From the NCBI RefSeq assembly GCF_001279775.1, contig NZ_LGDG01000122.1:62001-126000 (forward strand): 64,000 bases of DNA, in the 5' to 3' direction. This document shows positions 10,360 to 17,965 of this stretch, in pieces. How positions within the stretch are numbered: the stretch's first letter is position 1; each line of letters starts with the position of its first letter. Under the pieces are notes generated by a model. That model worked only from the letters and a program-made list of their open reading frames with translations. It was not told where the DNA came from and searched no databases. The position numbers were made by a program, and so were the translations under genes. Source of the stretch: Streptomyces sp. MMG1533 (GTDB lineage Bacteria > Actinomycetota > Actinomycetes > Streptomycetales > Streptomycetaceae).

Positions 10360-11370
10360 TCATGGCTGTTCCGGCCGCGGGGTGGCGCCCGTGGTGACCG
10401 TCCGCTCCGTCGAGAAGCCGCCCCAGGTGCCGTCCGGCAGCTTCGCCCGGATCCGCACCCGGTGGCCGGCCCCGGCCTCCGGCCCCAGGTAGAAGCTGTA
10501 CGTCGCCCGGTCGCGCGGCGCGGCCCCGCCGAACACCAGCGAGGTGGCCGGACGGCCGTCGAGGTGGACCTGGTACTCGGTGACCACCCCGTCCGTGCGC
10601 GGCGGAACCCAGTCGAGGTCGAGGTGGTACGCCCCGTCGACGCGGCGGGTGGTCGCGCGGAAGTCGGTGGGAGCGGTGGCCCGTCCGTCGTCGGTGCCCG
10701 CAGTGGTGAGGCGGACGGGACCGCCGACGGGAGAGACGTTGTCCGCAGCGTCCCGCGCCCGCACGGTGAAGGAGTAGCGGGTGCCCGGACGCAGCCCGAT
10801 GACCACGGCCGACGTCTGGTTGCCGCCCACGCTGTGGATCTTCGTGGTGCCCTGATGGATGTCGTACGACGCCACGTCCCGGTCGTCCGTCGAGGCGTCC
10901 CAGGACAGCTGGACCGCGCGGCTTCCGGCCGCCCGGCCCCGCAGCTTCCCCGGTCGCGTCGGGGCCGAGCGGTCCGCCGTCACGGCCGCCGGAGTCGTCG
11001 CCCGTACCTCCCGGCTGCGGGGCCCGACGCGGCCCTCGGTGTCGCGAGCCCGCACGGTGAAGACGTACAGGGTTGACGGCCTGAGCCTGGTGACGTCCAC
11101 CATGTGCTGCGAACCCGGCACCTCCTCGACCTTTGTGGTGCCGCGATATACCTCGTAGGCTCCGACGCTCTCGGACGCCGCGTTCCACATGACGTGCACG
11201 CTCGTCGCGCTGCCCGCGGTGGCGGTGACGCCCGGGGGCGCCGCGGGGAGCCGACCGCCGTCGGCCGTCCCGTCCCCTCCGCAGGACGCGACCAGGGTGA
11301 GCGCTGCGCAGAGCGCGAGGCGGTGGGGCAGGGAAGCGAGGGCAGGGGCGGGGGCGGAAACGCGTCGCAC
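10360..11370 (-). CDS. Fibronectin type III domain lipoprotein
   Basis: 336 residues from a GTG with GGGAGG six bases upstream. The export signal ends in lipobox LVASC, with the lipidated cysteine at about 30. Two clear fibronectin-III domains follow (SVHVMWNAASESVGAYEVYRG ... TLYVFTVRA and AVQLSWDASTDDRDVASYDI ... TRYSFTVRA), then a third, diverged beta domain. FN3 modules are common linkers in actinobacterial chitinases, but no catalytic domain is attached here. It is divergent from a GH75 chitosanase gene, with a DasR-like palindrome 28 bases before this start. A cell-surface role in polysaccharide use is inferred. Confidence 0.85.
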   Translation of the reverse strand: MRRVSAPAPALASLPHRLALCAALTLVASCGGDGTADGGRLPAAPPGVTATAGSATSVHVMWNAASESVGAYEVYRGTTKVEEVPGSQHMVDVTRLRPSTLYVFTVRARDTEGRVGPRSREVRATTPAAVTADRSAPTRPGKLRGRAAGSRAVQLSWDASTDDRDVASYDIHQGTTKIHSVGGNQTSAVVIGLRPGTRYSFTVRARDAADNVSPVGGPVRLTTAGTDDGRATAPTDFRATTRRVDGAYHLDLDWVPPRTDGVVTEYQVHLDGRPATSLVFGGAAPRDRATYSFYLGPEAGAGHRVRIRAKLPDGTWGGFSTERTVTTGATPRPEQP

Positions 11371-11397
11371 GGCTGCCTCCCGGAGGGCACGTGGCGG

Positions 11398-11415
11398 TAT
11401 TGGTCCGGACCAATA
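11398..11415. promoter_or_regulatory. Perfect 18-bp palindrome, DasR-like (dre) site
   Basis: TATTGGTCCGGACCAATA is a perfect inverted repeat. The DasR-responsive element of streptomycetes is built on TGGTCTAGACCA; this site keeps TGGTC/GACCA and differs at the central two bases (CG for TA). It lies 28 bases before the lipoprotein start and about 350 before the chitosanase start, consistent with GntR-type control by amino-sugar signals. Confidence 0.6.
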
Positions 11416-11416
11416 T

Positions 11417-11765
11417 GGCTCGGCTGACGCGATCACATCAAGAGGCGGGTCCGGGTGGCTGTCCGCCGAGGGCGGCTGCGGGGTATCGGCAGCCGTCCGC
11501 CGAGGGTTTCGTATGCTGAGTCCCTTCGCGGCGGAACTCGCCATGAGATGTGGGTGGTTCACGCCGCCGCGCGGGCCGCTGTCGTCGCTGATCCCGCGCC
11601 GGTGCGGGCGGCCGGGAGGCCGGAGCCCTTGGCGGGCCAGGGCTCCCGGCCCCCGTCGGGACTTCGCGGACGTGCACCGTCCGGCCCCACAACGGTGGCG
11701 GCACCATTGATACGGCATCAGATTGGGCTGGGTGTGCGTCCTTGTCCCCCAGGAGAGGGTTCCGT
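11417..11765. other. 349-base gene-free stretch before the chitosanase gene
   Basis: No convincing gene on either strand; overlapping frames here have no recognisable motifs or ribosome sites. Expected to hold the chitosanase promoter. A GGCGGCACCATTGATACGGCATCAGATTGGG segment around 11698-11728 is the least GC-rich part and the best place for one. Confidence 0.5.
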
Positions 11766-12488
11766 ATGGTGCGTGCCCAGTCACTGACGCTGGCCGCGGC
11801 AGGGGCCGCCCTGCTCGCCCCCACGGTGCCGCCCGTGCCGATCCAGGTCGCCGCGTCCGCCGGGCCCCAGGCCGTTCGGCAGGGGCCGACCGTGCGGCGC
11901 GTCGACCAGGTCCGCGCTGCCGACCTGCTGGCCAGGGTGCGTGACTGTGCCCCCGTCTCCCGCGGCCGTTACCGCAACGACGACGGCACGCCCGCGACGA
12001 CCCCGGTCTGTGACACCCGGGACGCCGTGTTCTGGAAGGCCGACCTGGACATCGACTGCGACGGTCGGCCCGGTCGCCGCTGCAACGACCGCACCGACCC
12101 GCTCTTCTCCGGCGCCACGGCCTACCAGCAGTCCGACGGCCGCCAGTTGGACGCCGAACGCCTTCCGTACATCGTCGTGCCCGGCCCGAGCCGCGCCTGG
12201 GACCACGGCGACGACGGCGTGCGCGGCGGTTCGGTGGCGGCAGTCGTCCACCGTGACCGCGTGCAGTACGCGGTCGTCGGTGACGTCGGCCCGCACGACA
12301 TCATCGGCGAGGCGTCCTACGCCACCGCCGAGGCACTCGGTATCCGCGCCGATCCGCGGGGCGGCGGCACCAGTTCGGGTGTCACCTACATCGTCTTCAA
12401 GGACACGCGGGTGGCGCCCATCGAGAACCATGAGGCCGCCGTAATGATGGGGGAGCGGCTGGCGAGGCGGTTCGTGCGGAGCCGGTGA
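11766..12488 (+). CDS. Secreted chitosanase, glycoside hydrolase family 75
   Basis: 240 residues. Signal peptide (LTLAAAGAALLAP, cleaved near 30), then a GH75-type domain: FWKADLDIDCDG at 89-100 and GDVGPHDIIGEAS at 172-184. In GH75 a catalytic Asp and Glu sit in the latter motif; D173 and E182 are the candidates. The enzyme hydrolyses beta-1,4 linkages of chitosan by inversion. It is short compared with multi-domain chitosanases and has no carbohydrate-binding module; the adjacent FN3 lipoprotein could help at the surface (inference). GGAGAGG precedes the ATG. Confidence 0.85.
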   Translation: MVRAQSLTLAAAGAALLAPTVPPVPIQVAASAGPQAVRQGPTVRRVDQVRAADLLARVRDCAPVSRGRYRNDDGTPATTPVCDTRDAVFWKADLDIDCDGRPGRRCNDRTDPLFSGATAYQQSDGRQLDAERLPYIVVPGPSRAWDHGDDGVRGGSVAAVVHRDRVQYAVVGDVGPHDIIGEASYATAEALGIRADPRGGGTSSGVTYIVFKDTRVAPIENHEAAVMMGERLARRFVRSR

Positions 12489-12503
12489 GTGCCTGGCGGT
12501 GCG

Positions 12504-13265
12504 TCAGACCGCAGACCATCCGTCGTCGACCGGCAGGACCACACCGTTGATGTTGCCGGCCGCGTCCGAGGCGAGGAACACGATGGCGGCGGCCTGCTCC
12601 TCGGGCTGGGCGACGCGACCGACGTTGACGAAGTGCGGGCCGAGCGCCGTCGGCCCGTGGGTGCCCTGCTCGGCGTCCACGACGATGGGGGTCGCCGTAC
12701 CGCCCGGGGCGATGGCATTGGCCCGGATGCCCTGCTTGCGGTACATCACGGCGAGGTTCTTCGTCAGTCCCACCACCCCGTGCTTCGAGGCCGTGTAGGC
12801 GGCGCCCGCCGCGCTGCCGCGCAGGCCGGCCTCGGAAGCGGTGCTCACGATGGCGCCCTTGCCCGCGGCCAGCATGTGCGGCAGTACCGCCCGCGTGAGC
12901 AGGAAGGGCGCGGTGAGGTTGACCCGGATGACCCGCTCCCACTCCGCGTCGCTCACGTCCGCCAGTGCTGACATGCGGTCCATGATCCCGGCGTTGTTCA
13001 CCAGCACGTCCACCCCGCCGAAGCGCTCCACGGCCGTCTCGGTCACCCGGTCGACGACGGCCTGCTCGCTCAGATCCCCGGTGACGGCGACCGCGCTCCC
13101 GCCCGCCTGCTCTATCTCGTTGACCACTGCCTCCGCGCCCTCGACGTTGAGATCCGCCACCACCACGCGCGCACCCTCCGCGGCGAAGGCGAGAGCGGTG
13201 GCGCGCCCGATGCCCGATCCCGCTCCGGTGACGATGACGCTACGTCCGTCGAGTCCGCTGGTCAT
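12504..13265 (-). CDS. Short-chain dehydrogenase/reductase
   Basis: 253 residues; ATG preceded by [18 protein letters not shown] (about 12-24), the acidic end of strand two (VADLN) that usually marks NAD preference, NNAG, and YTASKHG catalytic motif are all intact, and the tail ends in the usual LPVDDGW. Substrate unknown. Convergent with the chitosanase gene and divergent from a TetR gene, with an inverted repeat between them. The usual reading is that TetR represses this SDR. Confidence 0.92.
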   Translation of the reverse strand: MTSGLDGRSVIVTGAGSGIGRATALAFAAEGARVVVADLNVEGAEAVVNEIEQAGGSAVAVTGDLSEQAVVDRVTETAVERFGGVDVLVNNAGIMDRMSALADVSDAEWERVIRVNLTAPFLLTRAVLPHMLAAGKGAIVSTASEAGLRGSAAGAAYTASKHGVVGLTKNLAVMYRKQGIRANAIAPGGTATPIVVDAEQGTHGPTALGPHFVNVGRVAQPEEQAAAIVFLASDAAGNINGVVLPVDDGWSAV

Positions 13266-13324
13266 GAGGTGCTCCTGTCCGTATCTCCGCAGGCGAGGTG
13301 CCCGCCGTGCGCTCACCCTACGAC

Positions 13325-13347
13325 TTAATGTCTGTGAGTGACATAAA
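13325..13347. promoter_or_regulatory. Putative TetR operator between SDR and TetR genes
   Basis: TTAATGTC-TGTGAGT-GACATAAA: arms ATGTC/GACAT with matching outer T/A runs and a 7-base spacer, in a locally AT-rich patch between divergent starts (13265 and 13407). Confidence 0.5.
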
Positions 13348-13406
13348 CTCTTGGTGGAGAATTCCCGGAGAGTGATCGCCGTGATCGCCAGCAGCCGGAG
13401 GAACCG

Positions 13407-14045
13407 ATGACCGCACCCAGCGGACGCACGGGACGACCGCCCCTGACAGAGGAGCGCAAGGCCGAGATCAGGTTGGAGATCGCCCGGGCCGCGGTGGACC
13501 TGTTCGTCACCCAGGGTGTCACGGCGACCACCGGCGAGCAGATCGGACAGGCGGTCGGCGTCTCGGCGCGGACCGTGTGGCGCTATTTCCCGAGCAAGGA
13601 GAGCTGCGTACGGCCGCTGTTCTCGGAGGGCATCGACGTGATCGCCGCCTGTCTGCGGGACTGGCTGCCCGGCCGACCCCTGGAGCAGCTCTTCGACCGG
13701 TCGCTCACGAGGGAGCTCGCTCTGGTCGGCGGTCCCGACCGTGCCACCGTCGGCGCCCTGGTCCGGCTGACCCGTACGGAGCCCGGACTGCGTGCCGTCT
13801 GGCTCCAGACCTACGACGAGGCCGAGCCGGCGTTCGCCCGCGCCCTGGCCGAACGGGCCGGGCTGCGCGCCGACGACCTGCGGCCGACGATCCGCGCGGC
13901 GATGTTCAACGCCGCCCTGCGCGCGGCGGTCGAGCACTACGCCTGGCGCACCGCCGACACATCGACCGACCGCACGACGGCGGAGGCCGAGTTGGTGGCA
14001 ACGCTGCGCTCGGCCCTCGCCGTCGCGGCGGAAGGGGTCATATAG
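13407..14045 (+). CDS. TetR-family transcriptional regulator
   Basis: 212 residues, ATG preceded by GGAGGAA. The N-terminal TetR DNA-binding domain runs about 20-66 (IARAAVDLFVTQGVTATTGEQIGQAVGVSARTVWRYFPSKES), with the YFPSKE end of the helix-turn-helix. The C-terminal ligand domain resembles the MftR/AcrR-type C-terminal region common in actinomycetes. Divergent to the SDR gene at 12504-13265, which it probably controls with itself. Confidence 0.92.
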   Translation: MTAPSGRTGRPPLTEERKAEIRLEIARAAVDLFVTQGVTATTGEQIGQAVGVSARTVWRYFPSKESCVRPLFSEGIDVIAACLRDWLPGRPLEQLFDRSLTRELALVGGPDRATVGALVRLTRTEPGLRAVWLQTYDEAEPAFARALAERAGLRADDLRPTIRAAMFNAALRAAVEHYAWRTADTSTDRTTAEAELVATLRSALAVAAEGVI

Positions 14046-14060
14046 CTGTCTGAAGGGGCG

Positions 14061-14471
14061 TCACACCTTGCGGTACGTGTACGCCTCCACGGCCGCCGCC
14101 TCCACCGCCGCGAGGTCGGCTCCCGTGGCCGCAGTGACGACCGCGGCCACCGCTCCCTCGACGAAGGGGGCGTCCACCAGGCGGGTGTTGCCCGGCAGTT
14201 CGTCGCCCTCGGCGAGCAGCGCCTTCACGGTGAGGACGGCACTGCCGAGGTCGGTGAGGACGGCGACTCCGGCGCCCCGGTCCACGGCGGCGGCCGCGGC
14301 GGCGATCAGCTCCGCGCTCGTGCCGAGCCCGCCGCCCTCGGTGCCGCCCGCCGGAGCGACGGGCGCCTCGGTACCGCCGCCGGCCAGCCCCTTGGCCAAC
14401 TCGGCCACCGACTCGGCGACCGCCGCGCTGTGCGACACCAGCACGATCCCGACCAGCTTCCCGTCACTCAC
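14061..14471 (-). CDS. dhaM: Dihydroxyacetone kinase phosphotransfer subunit DhaM (EIIA-Man-like domain only)
   Basis: 136 residues from GTG. VGIVLVSHSAAVAESVAEL at the start holds the phospho-accepting His (in SH, near residue 13), and GVAVLTDLGSAVLTVK is the second conserved loop. DhaM accepts phosphate from the PTS and passes it to ADP held in DhaL. Unlike E. coli DhaM there are no HPr or enzyme I domains, so the general PTS proteins must supply phosphate. The start overlaps the dhaL end by eight bases, indicating translational coupling. Confidence 0.9.
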   Translation of the reverse strand: MSDGKLVGIVLVSHSAAVAESVAELAKGLAGGGTEAPVAPAGGTEGGGLGTSAELIAAAAAAVDRGAGVAVLTDLGSAVLTVKALLAEGDELPGNTRLVDAPFVEGAVAAVVTAATGADLAAVEAAAVEAYTYRKV

Positions 14472-15063
14472 CGGCCGCCTCCGCAAGTCCGGCGATGAGC
14501 AACGACGCCGACGTGGCACCGGGATCCTGATGCCCGATACTGCGCTCCCCGAGGTAACTCGCCCGGCCCTTGCGGGCCTGCAAGGGCGTGGTCGCCAGCG
14601 CACCTTCCTCGGCGGCGGCTCGGGCCGCGAGGAAGCCGTCGCCGAGCGCGTCGAGGGCCGGCACCAGGGCGTCGATCATGGTCTTGTCGCCGGGTGCGGC
14701 ACCGCCGAGCGCCATGACCGCGTCCACGCCCTCGCGCAGCGCCTCGGCGAACTGCTCCGCGCCGACCTCGCCGGCGTCCCCGAGCGCCTTGCCGGTGCGG
14801 CGCAGCAACGTGCCGTACAACGGCCCCGAGGCGCCACCGACGGTCGAGATGAGAGTGCGACCGGAGAGCATGAGGACCGCCCCCGGCGTGGTGGGCGCCT
14901 CCTTCTCCAGCATCGCGGTCACCGCGGTGAAACCGCGCTGCATATTGCTGCCGTGGTCGGCGTCCCCGATGGGTGAGTCGAGGTCGGTGAGCCGTTCCGC
15001 CTCGCGGTCGACGGACACGGCGGTCGCCGTCATCCAACGGCGGAAGAAGTCGGTGTCGAGCAC
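14464..15063 (-). CDS. dhaL: Dihydroxyacetone kinase ADP-binding subunit DhaL
   Basis: 199 residues, usual length for DhaL. The Mg-ADP-binding signature GDADHGSNMQRG at 33-44 supplies the aspartates, and SGRTLISTVGGASGPLYG is the conserved lid-side motif. DhaL transfers phosphate from its bound ATP to dihydroxyacetone covalently held on DhaK, yielding dihydroxyacetone phosphate. It is the middle gene of dhaK-dhaL-dhaM; 49 bases separate it from dhaK and it overlaps dhaM. Confidence 0.93.
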   Translation of the reverse strand: MLDTDFFRRWMTATAVSVDREAERLTDLDSPIGDADHGSNMQRGFTAVTAMLEKEAPTTPGAVLMLSGRTLISTVGGASGPLYGTLLRRTGKALGDAGEVGAEQFAEALREGVDAVMALGGAAPGDKTMIDALVPALDALGDGFLAARAAAEEGALATTPLQARKGRASYLGERSIGHQDPGATSASLLIAGLAEAAGE

Positions 15064-15112
15064 TGGATCTCCTTGCGTGGTCGGTACGTTGTGTTCGCCG
15101 GCCCTCGCCTGC

Positions 15113-16105
15113 TCACACTCCCCAGCGCAGTCCCGCCGTCTTCACCGGCGCGTCCCACAGGCGCAGCAGCTCCTCGTCGATCTGGCACAGGGTGACCGAG
15201 GCGCCGGCCATGTCGAGAGAGGTGACGTAGTTGCCGACGAGGGTGCGGGCGACGGCGACACCGCGCTCGGCGAGCACCCGATGCACCTCGGCGTTGAAGC
15301 CGTACAGCTCCAGCAGCGGAGTCCCGCCCATGCCGTTGACCAGGACGAGGACGGGATTGCGCGGGGTCATGTCGTCCAGGATCGCGCCGACCGCGAAGTC
15401 GGCGATCTCCCGCGAGGTCATCATCGCCCGCCGTTCCCGGCCGGGCTCGCCGTGGATGCCGATGCCCAACTCCAGCTCGCCGGGCGGCAGATCGAAGGTC
15501 GGGCTGCCCTTGGCCGGCGTGGTGCACGCGCTGAGCGCGACCCCGAAGCTGCGGGAGTTCTCGTTGACCTGATGGGCAATCGTCTGCACCCGCTCCAGGG
15601 GCTGCCCCTCGTCGGCCGCGGCTCCCGCGATCTTCTCCACGAACAGCGTCGCACCCGTGCCGCGCCGCCCGGCCGTGTAGAGACTGTCGGTGACCGCCAC
15701 GTCGTCGTCGACCAGCACCTTGGCGACCTGGATCCCCTCGTCCTCGGCGAGTTCGGCCGCCATGTCGAAGTTCAGCACGTCACCCGTGTAGTTCTTCACG
15801 ATGAACAGCACACCGGCGCCGCTGTCCACGGCCGCCGCCGCCCGCACCATCTGGTCCGGCACCGGCGACGTGAACACCTCACCCGGGCAGGCCGCCGAGA
15901 GCATCCCGGGCCCCACGAACCCACCGTGCAGCGGCTCGTGCCCCGAACCCCCGCCGGAGATCAGGGCGACCTTCCCGGGCACGGGAGCGTCCCGTCGTAC
16001 GATCACCCGGTTCTCGACGTCGACGGTCAACTCGGGGTGGGCGGCCGCCAGGCCGCGCAGCGCATCGGCGACGACGGTCTCGGGGACGTTGATCAGCATC
16101 TTCAT
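15113..16105 (-). CDS. dhaK: Dihydroxyacetone kinase substrate-binding subunit DhaK
   Basis: 330 residues from the ATG that follows a perfect AGGAGGT; the frame stays open further upstream without a better start. ISGGGSGHEPLH at 49-60 and the catalytic histidine in GIGIHGEPG (His218, the residue that forms the hemiaminal with dihydroxyacetone in E. coli DhaK). First gene of the dhaKLM operon, which phosphorylates dihydroxyacetone for entry into glycolysis. Confidence 0.95.
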   Translation of the reverse strand: MKMLINVPETVVADALRGLAAAHPELTVDVENRVIVRRDAPVPGKVALISGGGSGHEPLHGGFVGPGMLSAACPGEVFTSPVPDQMVRAAAAVDSGAGVLFIVKNYTGDVLNFDMAAELAEDEGIQVAKVLVDDDVAVTDSLYTAGRRGTGATLFVEKIAGAAADEGQPLERVQTIAHQVNENSRSFGVALSACTTPAKGSPTFDLPPGELELGIGIHGEPGRERRAMMTSREIADFAVGAILDDMTPRNPVLVLVNGMGGTPLLELYGFNAEVHRVLAERGVAVARTLVGNYVTSLDMAGASVTLCQIDEELLRLWDAPVKTAGLRWGV

Positions 16106-16387
16106 GGGTACCTCCTGGTGAGACTGGAAGGTGAGCCTCTGACCTCTAGGGGAAGTATCGATGCTCAGAGAGCACCGGTCACGTTTGCAGGAGAGGAACG
16201 ACCACTTCCTGTGGGGTGCGGAGGCGGGTGCCGCGGGGTCCCGTTTCTCCAGGGCGTGCAGGACGGCTTCCGCGGCCGGTGGGAGGCGGCGGCTGCAGTG
16301 TTCGCCACCTGGACCGGGCCCCGGCGGACACGGACGTGCCCGAGGAGCGGGCGGTGCGCTCGCCACGCCGGTGATCAGCGTGCTGGA

Positions 16388-17563
16388 CTACCGGAGCGTG
16401 GCCACGAACTTCCCGAGCCGGGCGATCCCCTCGCGGAGCGCGTCGGCCGACGCCGCGTACGACAGGCGGACGTGGCTTTCCGCCGTGTGGATGCCGAAGT
16501 CCCTGCCCGGAGTGAGGGCGACGTGTGCCTCCTGCAGCGCTCGTTCGCAGAACTGCCACGAGGTGAGGCCGGTGTTGCTCACGTCGAAGTAGACGTAGAA
16601 GGCGCCGTCGGGCGGGACGGGGACCGGCAGGCCGATCCGCGCCAGACCGTCGAGGACGAGCGCGCGCCGCTCGGCGAACTCGACGCGGCGGGCCTCGCAG
16701 ACCGCGAGGGACTCCGGGGTGAAGCAGGACAGCGCGGCATGCTGGGCGGGAGTGGAGGCGCACAGGAAGTAGTTCTGGGCCAGGCGCTCCATCGCCGGCA
16801 CCAGAGCCTCGGGGACGACGCACCAGCCGAGTCGCCAGCCCGTCATGCCGAAGTACTTGGAGAAGCTGTTGATGACGACGGCGTCGGGGTCGTACGACAG
16901 CGCGCTGCGCGGCGGCCCGCCCTGAGCGTCGTGATCGCTCAGGTTGAGGTAGATCTCGTCGACGATGCGCCACGCGTCGCGCTCACGGGCGAACTCGCAG
17001 ATCGCCGCCAGTTCGTCGGCCGGGACGGAGGTACCCGTCGGGTTCGACGGGGTGGCGATCATGACGCCGCGGGTCCGGTCCGTCCAACTCGACCGTATCG
17101 ACGAGGCGTTCAGCTGGAAACGGGACTCGGCGGTGGTGGGGACGAGCGTGACGTCCGCGCCGAAGCTTTCGACGATCTGCCGGTTGCAGGGATACGACGG
17201 GTCTGCGATGAGCACCTCGTCGCCCGCGTCGACGAGGGCCGCCGTGGCCAGCACCAGGGCGGCCGATGCGCCCGCGGTCACGACGACCCGGGAGGGATCG
17301 ACCTCGACACCGTGCAGGTCCCGGTAGAACTGCGCGATCGCCTGCCGCAGGGCGGGCAGTCCAAGCGCCGCGGTGTAGGTCATCGGGCGCCCGTCCATGG
17401 CCTCGCGCATCGCGTTCAGTACGGCCTCAGGCGCGCCGAAGTCCGGTTCGCCGAGGCTGAGTTTGACGACGTGGTGCCCCTGGGCCTCCAGCGCCGCGGC
17501 ATGCTTGCCGAACTCCATGGCGTAGAACGGGGCGACGGCCTGGGCACGTTGCGAGATCCTCAT
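16388..17563 (-). CDS. Class I/II pyridoxal-phosphate aminotransferase
   Basis: 391 residues. The PLP lysine is K236 in NSFSKYFGMTGWRLG. Other fold-I marks are SLGEPDF (36-42), TPSNPTGT (171-178), and the C-terminal arginine region VRLSYA that binds the substrate carboxylate. It belongs to the aspartate/aromatic aminotransferase group; the exact amino donor cannot be read. Its ATG overlaps the stop of a 26-codon ORF as ATGA, and GGAGGT inside that ORF is its ribosome site. Confidence 0.92.
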   Translation of the reverse strand: MRISQRAQAVAPFYAMEFGKHAAALEAQGHHVVKLSLGEPDFGAPEAVLNAMREAMDGRPMTYTAALGLPALRQAIAQFYRDLHGVEVDPSRVVVTAGASAALVLATAALVDAGDEVLIADPSYPCNRQIVESFGADVTLVPTTAESRFQLNASSIRSSWTDRTRGVMIATPSNPTGTSVPADELAAICEFARERDAWRIVDEIYLNLSDHDAQGGPPRSALSYDPDAVVINSFSKYFGMTGWRLGWCVVPEALVPAMERLAQNYFLCASTPAQHAALSCFTPESLAVCEARRVEFAERRALVLDGLARIGLPVPVPPDGAFYVYFDVSNTGLTSWQFCERALQEAHVALTPGRDFGIHTAESHVRLSYAASADALREGIARLGKFVATLR

Positions 17564-17640
17564 GCCGCGACCTCCGGCTCGATCGCGGACAGAAGTGTCG
17601 GGGCGAACCGGTTGGCCGGAACATCGATGCCTTGGTTCAT
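17560..17640 (-). CDS. 26-residue ORF translationally coupled to the aminotransferase gene
   Basis: ATG at 17640 preceded by AGGAAGACGAC; the peptide starts MNQGIDVPANRFAP and ends IEPEVAA, and its TGA overlaps the downstream ATG (ATGA). The peptide is acidic at the C-terminus and has no Cys, signal or membrane segment. The good ribosome site and coupling suggest it is translated. It could be a leader that sets aminotransferase translation, or a peptide product. I do not recognise the family. Confidence 0.5.
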   Translation of the reverse strand: MNQGIDVPANRFAPTLLSAIEPEVAA

Positions 17641-17713
17641 GTCGTCTTCCTGGTCGCCGGTCAGCAACGTGGGTGGCGGCACAGTTTATGCGGTGAGCTG
17701 GGCGCGAGCGTGC

Positions 17714-17759
17714 GTGGGGCGGGCGCCGGCCTCCCGGCCGGGAGGTGCGCCCGCCCCAC
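17714..17759. terminator. Long hairpin between ybdD-like gene and the aminotransferase unit
   Basis: GTGGGGCGGGCGC pairs perfectly with GCGCCCGCCCCAC (13 bp) and the interior CCTCCC-GGCC-GGGAGG pairs again (6 bp) with a small asymmetric bulge. Lies just beyond the stop of the cstA-ybdD unit, as its probable terminator; no T run, as usual in this kind of genome. Confidence 0.75.
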
Positions 17760-17776
17760 GATCGGCGGTCGGGCCG

Positions 17777-17965
17777 TCAGCAGCAGCGGCTCTGGGGGTG
17801 GCTCTCCCGGTGGAGTGTGCGTTGCACCTCGTACTCGCGGCGGGTCGGTACCGGTGCGAGCGGGTGGTGGCGTCGGTGTCGGTCGCAGTAGCGGTCGTAC
17901 TCGGCCTCGCCCGTCAGCTCGCGCAGATACCAGTGCACCGCCCGTGCCCAACGCCGGGCGGTCAT
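17777..17965 (-). CDS. YbdD/YjiX-family (DUF466) small protein
   Basis: 62 residues. WYLRELTGEAEYDRYCDRHR ... HPLAPVPTRREYE is the YbdD/YjiX pattern (W-x-x-L-x-G-x-x-x-Y and a late P-x-x-x-R-E-Y/F). In many bacteria this small protein is encoded directly after the CstA/BtsT transporter and is required for its activity. Here the ATG overlaps the cstA stop (ATGA). It ends in an unusual RCC. Confidence 0.9.
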   Translation of the reverse strand: MTARRWARAVHWYLRELTGEAEYDRYCDRHRRHHPLAPVPTRREYEVQRTLHRESHPQSRCC

